Made by a program: the position numbers and the translations under genes | Part shown: positions 59,474-64,000 of the stretch, one piece after another | Numbering within the stretch: the stretch's first letter is position 1 | Layout: every line of letters begins with the position of its first letter | The notes under the pieces: model-generated | Seen by the model: only the letters and a program-made list of their open reading frames with translations | What the model was told of the DNA's origin: nothing | The model's database searches: none | Assembly (NCBI GenBank): GCA_035638255.1 | Contig: DASRAJ010000075.1 | Coordinates: forward strand, 1-64,000 | DNA from: DASRAJ01 sp035638255 | GTDB lineage: Bacteria > Bacteroidota > Bacteroidia > Chitinophagales > UBA10324 | Reading direction: 5' to 3' | Length of the DNA: 64,000 nucleotides

Positions 59474-59998
59474 GGTCTTGTTCCATTCCCACAATCCCCA
59501 CTTTACAGCTTCCGGAATTTTTTGTCCGCATTGTTTTAAGGTGAGAAGAATGCTGCCGCGGTGATGAGCATCATGTGTCATCAGGTAACCGAGAAAGGGA
59601 ACGAGGCCATTCTTAAATCCATTGATCTGAAAATTATTTTTTGAAGCAAGCAGAATCAATTCTTCAATAGCCTTTCCTGAATCTTCAAATGCTTTGCGAA
59701 GTGCTTTTCTGTTGAATGGTTTTTCTTTATCCAGAAGAGAATACTTTTTAAAAATTTCTTTTGCGGTGTGTTCAAGCCATCCGATGCGGACATTGTTTAC
59801 ATGAACCAATTGAAGGTAGACTGTTCTTCCCCCGCGAGAGGAAAGTGTGCATTGCATTCCTTGATCTGTGATGTTGTCAATGAGGAGCAAATGCATCTTA
59901 TTGTTGATGCGCCAGGTTTCAATAAGTTGCTGTAAAAAGGTTTCGAATTGGAATGGAATTTTTTTTAAAAGCTTTTCGGACTCTGATCTCTTAGTCAT
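59471..59998 (-). CDS. DinB-like four-helix protein
   Basis: A 175-residue protein of the DinB/YfiT-like superfamily. A metal-ligand pattern is suggested by HVNNVRIGWLEH in the second helix and by THDAHHRGSILLTLKQ near the C-terminus, where two or three His residues bind nickel or zinc in relatives. Members are thiol or DNA-damage-related enzymes, often bacillithiol-type transferases, but the substrate is unknown. Its start overlaps the stop of the upstream gene by 8 bases. Confidence 0.85.
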   Translation of the reverse strand: MTKRSESEKLLKKIPFQFETFLQQLIETWRINNKMHLLLIDNITDQGMQCTLSSRGGRTVYLQLVHVNNVRIGWLEHTAKEIFKKYSLLDKEKPFNRKALRKAFEDSGKAIEELILLASKNNFQINGFKNGLVPFLGYLMTHDAHHRGSILLTLKQCGQKIPEAVKWGLWEWNKT

Positions 59999-60560
59999 GG
60001 ATAGCTTTTATTTCAGAATCAGTTTTAGTCGCGCTCAAAATGTCTTGAATTTCTTTGGCAGAGATTCCATTCGTTTTGTTCACGTTCCAACCTTTGTTAC
60101 CTGATAATAAAATGTAAAAAGTAAAGCACTCATTATCCTTAACGAAATAACACATTAGCGCTCCTTTATCATTGCTGTTTGAGTTTCCACTGTACCAAAA
60201 GAATATTCCGTTGCGTGTGAAGCCGGAAATTCTTCTTTTAAAATTGTCCTGGCTCCATTGTTCAATATGAAGTTTTTTGTTAAGTACCTGCAATACATAG
60301 CCGCCGTTGTTATACTGATAAAATTCACAACTTTCAACTCTGTTAGGATGAAATGGGGGGACAGTAACATCAGCATACCAAATGGATATTTCATGCATTG
60401 TTGTACCGGAGAATTTCATCCACTTATCATCAAACCAGTTGTCAATTCGGGTTAGATAAAGGTCTTTGGGTTCCCATTTTTGAATTCTGTCCCAAATGAT
60501 TTTTTCAATGTTGGAAATGAATTGAGGGTTATCGTTTGCATCTCTTGATAGAAGGATCAT
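59991..60560 (-). CDS. Hypothetical protein
   Basis: A 189-residue protein that I do not recognise. It has no signal peptide. The first ~50 residues look like a helical region with many charged residues (SNIEKIIWDRIQKWEPKDLYL). The centre is beta-rich (GGYVLQVLNKKLHIEQWSQDN, GIFFWYSG, GALMCYFVKDNECFTFYIL). A -7 box lies 20 bases before the start, and the stop overlaps the DinB start by 8 bases, so the pair probably shares a transcript. Confidence 0.6.
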   Translation of the reverse strand: MILLSRDANDNPQFISNIEKIIWDRIQKWEPKDLYLTRIDNWFDDKWMKFSGTTMHEISIWYADVTVPPFHPNRVESCEFYQYNNGGYVLQVLNKKLHIEQWSQDNFKRRISGFTRNGIFFWYSGNSNSNDKGALMCYFVKDNECFTFYILLSGNKGWNVNKTNGISAKEIQDILSATKTDSEIKAIHD

Positions 60561-60580
60561 TTTAGTAGTTATGGGTCAAA

Positions 60581-60588
60581 CAAAACTA
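60581..60588 (-). promoter_or_regulatory. -7 box TAGTTTTG of the hypothetical-DinB unit
   Basis: A perfect consensus match on the minus strand, 20 bases before the start codon at 60560. Confidence 0.45.
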
Positions 60589-60591
60589 TGT

Positions 60592-61371
60592 TTATTTTCC
60601 TCTAAACTCTGCCTTCCTCTTCTCAACAAACGCTTTCATTCCTTCCTTCTGATCTTCAGAAGAAAAGCAGAGATAGAAATTTTTTCGCTCGAAGAGTAAT
60701 CCCTCATCGAGTGAAGAATTGAACGCCTGCAATACTGCTTCTTTGGCGAGCTTCAATGCAACGGGAGAATTTTCTGCAACAACTTTTGCGAGAGCAATTG
60801 CTTCCTGCAAATACAATTCAACAGGAACAACTTTATTGATGAGTCCTGCACGCAACGCTTCTTCCGCAGAGAGAAATCTTCCTGTCAAAACCATTTCCAT
60901 CGCCAATGCTTTTCCGATGCTGCGCGTCAATCGTTGAGTGCCACCGGCGCCGGGCATCACGCCAATTTTAATTTCCGGCTGACCAATCTTTGCTGTTTCA
61001 GATGCAACAATCAGATCACAGTGCATCATCAACTCACAGCCACCACCAAGAGCAAACCCTGATACTGCAGCGATCAGCGGCTTCTTGATTTTCTTGATCT
61101 GGTCCCATATAGCAAACTGATCACGGTTGAGCATGTCTATGGCAGAAGCATCCGCCATCTCTTTAATGTCAGCACCGGCAGCAAATGCTTTTTCATTTCC
61201 CGTGATGATGCTCACACGAACATTGTCATCAGCATCCAGTTGCTGTAGAGCATCTTTCAGTTCAGACATCAACTGGCGGTTCAATGCATTCAACTCTTTC
61301 GGACGATTGAGCTGAACGAGTGCAATGTGTTTTTCAATTTGCGGATTGACGATGATGAATTCGTAGGACAT
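60592..61371 (-). CDS. Enoyl-CoA hydratase/isomerase family protein
   Basis: A 259-residue crotonase-fold enzyme, hydrating 2-enoyl-CoA in fatty-acid or amino-acid degradation. Key residues are present: the oxyanion hole around FAAGADIKEM and GFALGGGCE, and catalytic glutamates in GGGCELMMHCD and IGQPEIKIGVMPGAGGTQRL. Length is normal. It stands alone, with no other beta-oxidation gene near. Confidence 0.95.
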   Translation of the reverse strand: MSYEFIIVNPQIEKHIALVQLNRPKELNALNRQLMSELKDALQQLDADDNVRVSIITGNEKAFAAGADIKEMADASAIDMLNRDQFAIWDQIKKIKKPLIAAVSGFALGGGCELMMHCDLIVASETAKIGQPEIKIGVMPGAGGTQRLTRSIGKALAMEMVLTGRFLSAEEALRAGLINKVVPVELYLQEAIALAKVVAENSPVALKLAKEAVLQAFNSSLDEGLLFERKNFYLCFSSEDQKEGMKAFVEKRKAEFRGK

Positions 61372-61414
61372 TTTGAATTTAAGATTTAAGAATTGAGATT
61401 TAAGGTTTCAACGC

Positions 61415-62119
61415 TCAACTAAATAAAAAAGCTAATCCTCCACCCAATACAATCGCACCGATACGCTGCCAACCGAACCGGTGTGCTTTATTTTCTGACT
61501 CAAACAAAATAGTTGTTGAGACATGAAGAAAAGAACCGAGTGCAACTGCAATTAAACTATTCAGCAATGTAGTCTGGTATTCCTGAAAATAATTTCCGAG
61601 GAGCACTGCAGCTGGAGCAACCAATGAAAACAGCACGAGATAAATTCCGATGGAAGCACTCTTGTAATTTGAAATGATGAGAATGCTTGCCAGTGCAAAG
61701 CCCTCCGGAATTTTGTGAATGCTGATTCCGTATAGCAAGGCGTGATGAGTCTCTTCCATCAACTGGTTACTCGATAATGGAATGCCATCGAGAAATGAAT
61801 GAAGTGACAATCCTACAATGAGCGGTGTTATATACGCTCCACTGTGTTCGTGCGCATGAAAGTGTCCGTGCTCGATACCGTGCGTGAGTTGCTCGAGAAG
61901 AATTTGGATGAAGAAACCAATGAGTACAAACAACCCTGCATTGGGAGTGTTTTTAAAAACTGTTGGAAAGAGATGAATAAGAATGATGGTAAAAAGAAAA
62001 GCCCCGCTGAAACTGAGCACGAGTTTGTAATTCGCTTCTGCCTGTTTTCGGAAAAGCAAAGCAGCGAGGCCGCCGAGAAGCGGTGCAGCAAATAATAAGA
62101 TAAGGCTCCAACTGTTCAT
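61415..62119 (-). CDS. ZIP family metal transporter
   Basis: A 234-residue membrane protein with about eight helices. The two metal-site helices hold HSFLDGIPL and HKIPEGFALA, the ZIP signatures, and the loop between helices 3 and 4 is His-rich (EHGHFHAHEHSG). It should import zinc or another divalent metal. Its start overlaps the upstream PAP2 stop by four bases (ATGA), so the two are probably coupled. Confidence 0.92.
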   Translation of the reverse strand: MNSWSLILLFAAPLLGGLAALLFRKQAEANYKLVLSFSGAFLFTIILIHLFPTVFKNTPNAGLFVLIGFFIQILLEQLTHGIEHGHFHAHEHSGAYITPLIVGLSLHSFLDGIPLSSNQLMEETHHALLYGISIHKIPEGFALASILIISNYKSASIGIYLVLFSLVAPAAVLLGNYFQEYQTTLLNSLIAVALGSFLHVSTTILFESENKAHRFGWQRIGAIVLGGGLAFLFS

Positions 62120-62691
62120 GCTATCTCAACTCCGAATTTCCTCAATGAAGTTTTACAGAATCTTCCTGTGATCATTCCAATCATCGCTCCAAGGAGCGCC
62201 CCGCCCATCATATCGAGCGGGTAATGCAATCCAACATACACCTGTGCAAAGCAAATGAGTGTCGCCCAACAAAGTGCAACCGGCGTAACCCATGAAAATC
62301 TTTTCCTCAAAATCAAAATCAGGAATAGCGCAATACCAAAATGATTAGAAGCATGTGATGAAATAAAACTGAATCCCGGTCCGCAATCAACCAGCCGATG
62401 AACATGAGTCAACACTGCCGGATCATTGCACGGTCGCAGGCGATGCACCGCCGGTTTAATGATGCTGCTCGCAATCTGATCAGTGAGTAACACAGTTATT
62501 CCTGCTAAAAGGAGGACAATGATGCTTTTCCACCGAAGTTGATAAATGCAATAAGCAACGATTAAGACATAAAGCGGAATCCAGCAATCCTTATCCCGCA
62601 CATACGGCATAATCAAGTCAAAAAAAGAATTTCGCAGTGATTGATTGATGAAGAAAAAAATTTGCTGATCAAGCTGAAGCAGTGCGTTCAA
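62116..62691 (-). CDS. PAP2 superfamily phosphatase
   Basis: A ~191-residue membrane phosphatase. The three catalytic blocks are KPAVHRLRPC, SFISSHASNHFG and VGLHYPLDMMGG, with five or so helices. Family members remove phosphate from lipids such as undecaprenyl pyrophosphate or phosphatidic acid. I chose a TTG start at 62691 (LNALLQLDQQIF) because a strong -7 box (62725-62732) lies inside the longer frame that begins at 62778. If so, the first 29 codons of the longer frame would not be translated. The longer ATG start cannot be excluded. It is coupled to the ZIP gene by a four-base overlap. Confidence 0.82.
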   Translation of the reverse strand: MNALLQLDQQIFFFINQSLRNSFFDLIMPYVRDKDCWIPLYVLIVAYCIYQLRWKSIIVLLLAGITVLLTDQIASSIIKPAVHRLRPCNDPAVLTHVHRLVDCGPGFSFISSHASNHFGIALFLILILRKRFSWVTPVALCWATLICFAQVYVGLHYPLDMMGGALLGAMIGMITGRFCKTSLRKFGVEIA

Positions 62692-62724
62692 GGGCGGAGT
62701 TGATTCTGATCCCGGAGATGCTGA

Positions 62725-62732
62725 CAAAGTTA
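62725..62732 (-). promoter_or_regulatory. -7 box TAACTTTG of the PAP2-ZIP operon
   Basis: A perfect TAnnTTTG match on the minus strand, 33 bases before the TTG start. Confidence 0.5.
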
Positions 62733-62803
62733 AACAACTGAAATCACGATCTCCGATATACGTAATACGACCCGGCAAATCTCAATAGCTAATCCCGCTT
62801 TGC

Positions 62804-62845
62804 GTATCGTGCATTGTAATACGTGTATCGTGCATCGTAATTTGG
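62804..62845. repeat. Two 21-base tandem repeats in a divergent promoter region
   Basis: The unit GTATCGTGCATTGTAAT appears at 62804 and again, with one change, at 62825. It lies between the PAP2-ZIP and rpmI-rplT units. Confidence 0.7.
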
Positions 62846-62863
62846 TAGTGTCCCCTCCTGCAT

Positions 62864-62871
62864 TATCTTTG
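62864..62871 (+). promoter_or_regulatory. -7 box TATCTTTG of rpmI-rplT
   Basis: A perfect TAnnTTTG match 22 bases before the rpmI start. Confidence 0.55.
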
Positions 62872-62893
62872 CCGTCCCTAAAATTTCAGTGCA

Positions 62894-63088
62894 ATGCCCA
62901 AAATGAAAACAAACTCCAGTGCCAAGAAGCGATTCAGGCTGACAGGTACGGGGAAAGTAAAGCGGAAGAAGGCGTACCATCGCCACATCCTCACCAAAAA
63001 GGAACACGACCAGAAGCAGCGGTTGGGTAAAACTGTGATTGTTTCGGACGCCGATATGAAACGAGTAAAGAAAATGTTATTAATCTAA
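62894..63088 (+). CDS. rpmI: 50S ribosomal protein L35
   Basis: A 64-residue basic protein that matches L35 throughout (MPKMKTNSSAKKRFRLTG, KKAYHRHILTKK, a C-terminal KRVKKMLL). It binds 23S rRNA in the large subunit. rplT follows 20 bases later. In many bacteria infC (IF3) precedes rpmI; here a divergent phosphatase gene stands instead, with a promoter just upstream. Confidence 0.97.
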   Translation: MPKMKTNSSAKKRFRLTGTGKVKRKKAYHRHILTKKEHDQKQRLGKTVIVSDADMKRVKKMLLI

Positions 63089-63108
63089 CAGGAGAAAATT
63101 TTTGAATC

Positions 63109-63453
63109 ATGCCACGTTCAGTAAATAATGTCGCGTCACGTGCGCGGCGAAAGAAAACCCTCAAGCAGGCCAAAGGATTTTTCAGCAAGCGCAAAAATGT
63201 ATGGACCGTTGCGAAGAATGCCGTAGATAAATCCATGGAGTATGCTTATGCCGGAAGAAAGCAGAAGAAGCGTGATTACCGTTACCTCTGGATTGCGCGT
63301 ATCAATGCCGCTGTTCGTGAAGAAGGGATGAGCTACTCAAGGTTTATGAATGCATTGAAGAAAGCCGATATCACGCTCAATCGCAAAGTACTTGCTGACA
63401 TGGCGATGAATGATGCTGCGGCGTTTAAGGCTATTGTTGCGCAGGTGAAATAA
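63109..63453 (+). CDS. rplT: 50S ribosomal protein L20
   Basis: A 114-residue basic protein that matches L20 throughout (MPRSVNNVASRARRKKTLKQ, AGRKQKKRDYRYLWIARINAA, SYSRFMNALKKADITLNRK). It binds 23S rRNA early in assembly of the large subunit. It is cotranscribed with rpmI and followed by a hairpin terminator. Confidence 0.97.
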   Translation: MPRSVNNVASRARRKKTLKQAKGFFSKRKNVWTVAKNAVDKSMEYAYAGRKQKKRDYRYLWIARINAAVREEGMSYSRFMNALKKADITLNRKVLADMAMNDAAAFKAIVAQVK

Positions 63454-63475
63454 ATCACAACAAAAAAATTTCAAG

Positions 63476-63506
63476 GAATCCGCTGTCAAATGTTGATAGC
63501 GGATTC
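63476..63506 (+). terminator. Hairpin terminator after rplT
   Basis: A 14-base stem (GAATCCGCTGTCAA at 63476-63489 against 63493-63506 with one G-U pair) around a three-base loop. The T run after it is weak (TGTATTTTA). Confidence 0.7.
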
Positions 63507-63534
63507 TGTATTTTAGGAGACTGAAAACCTGCCA

Positions 63535-64000
63535 ATGAAAGTTTTCTTCAGTCTTCTTCTCTTGATTTTTTTCGCCTCGATTGCACAGTCACAGGATTTT
63601 GCACCGGTTGGAGCGAAGTGGTGGTATTCACAAGGTGATTTTAACAACCCCTATTACGAAAGCTTTTCAACTATTGAATCTGTGAAGGACACGCTCGTAG
63701 CTAATCAAACGTGCCGTAAGTTATTGGCGACCTATAATATTTATTTCTTTCCACCAGTGCACAAAAACTATTTCATGTATGGTGAGAACAGAAAGATTTT
63801 TTACTTCTCAGAAGACTCTTTGGGTTTCCTTCAGCTTTATGATTTCAACAAGGAAGTGGGCGATTCTTTTCTGATAGAGGGTTATTACACGCCTGACCAA
63901 AAACCGCTTAAAGCATATATAGATTCAGTTGACAGTGTTCAAATTAATTTGGCTCTGCTCAAGAGAATTTACACGCACACGAATGATGGATTGGGCAATG
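63535..64000 (+). CDS. Secreted protein with DFAPVG start (3' end outside window)
   Basis: A reading frame that runs off the right edge. A signal peptide (MKVFFSLLLLIFFASIAQSQ) is followed by DFAPVGAKWWYSQGD, then VKDTLVANQTCRKL and MYGENRKIFYFSED. It is a paralog of the gene at 54273-55187: both have the Q-DFAPVG junction and the KDT.V.N.TC phrase. The ~155 visible residues hold no catalytic motif. A C-terminal T9SS tail is expected by analogy but lies outside the window. Confidence 0.8.
   Translation, partial: MKVFFSLLLLIFFASIAQSQDFAPVGAKWWYSQGDFNNPYYESFSTIESVKDTLVANQTCRKLLATYNIYFFPPVHKNYFMYGENRKIFYFSEDSLGFLQLYDFNKEVGDSFLIEGYYTPDQKPLKAYIDSVDSVQINLALLKRIYTHTNDGLGN

Noticed and set aside
1..64000. 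tRNA, rRNA, CRISPR arrays, transposases and phage structural genes
   Set aside because: I looked for their usual sequence or protein landmarks on both strands and saw none.

Overview
The window looks like a chromosomal segment of a Bacteroidota (Bacteroidetes) bacterium; I cannot name a species. Several features agree on this. Many predicted secreted proteins end in a type IX secretion (T9SS) type A sorting domain or a gliding-motility-type C-terminal domain. There are DUF5916 and bacterial alpha-2-macroglobulin proteins, a split methionine synthase, a bacterial deoxyhypusine-synthase-like gene, and many matches to the Bacteroidota -7 promoter box TAnnTTTG, with few Shine-Dalgarno sites. No rRNA, tRNA, CRISPR array or transposase gene was recognised.

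Layout. 1-2 kb: end of an outer-membrane barrel gene and an acetolactate-decarboxylase-like lipoprotein. 2-3 kb: an aldo/keto reductase. 3-8.8 kb (minus strand): a tightly coupled four-gene operon, CHAT (caspase-like) protease, gasdermin-like pore former, SIR2-like protein lacking the usual catalytic residues, and nSTAND NTPase with TPRs. I read this as an abortive-infection type immune system and the most interesting item in the window. 9-15 kb: a lamin-tail secreted protein, a receiver-ATPase fusion, purN, a secreted protein and an SDR. 15-20 kb: a SAM-I riboswitch driving split metH, with a YhcG-type PDDEXK nuclease gene wedged between the halves. 20-34 kb: secreted T9SS cargo, a membrane glycosyltransferase-like protein and a very large alpha-2-macroglobulin. 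34-38 kb: polA and a second YhcG-type gene flanked by palindromes. 38-48 kb: a CMD protein, a lemA/TPM operon, a class D beta-lactamase, DUF5916, a LytS/LytR pair and a TPR histidine kinase. 48-52 kb: an unsecreted subtilase with an unknown partner, two Uma2 nuclease genes separated by repeated copies of the 3' end of the neighbouring deoxyhypusine-synthase-like gene. 52-64 kb: T9SS proteins, a TMTC-like membrane TPR protein, a TPR lipoprotein, a TolB-like propeller, DinB, enoyl-CoA hydratase, ZIP, PAP2, rpmI-rplT, and a truncated secreted gene at the right edge.

How genes work together. In the 3-8.8 kb operon the stop and start codons overlap at two of three junctions, and the parts form a plausible chain: NTPase/TPR sensor, CHAT protease, gasdermin pore. 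The metH halves form one methionine-synthase pathway under SAM control. lemA and two TPM genes form one envelope operon. A second theme is short palindromes and 3'-end duplications associated with nuclease genes (YhcG, Uma2) and a REP-like element that sits in frame inside metH. Functions are inferred from residue patterns read by eye; no database search was run.
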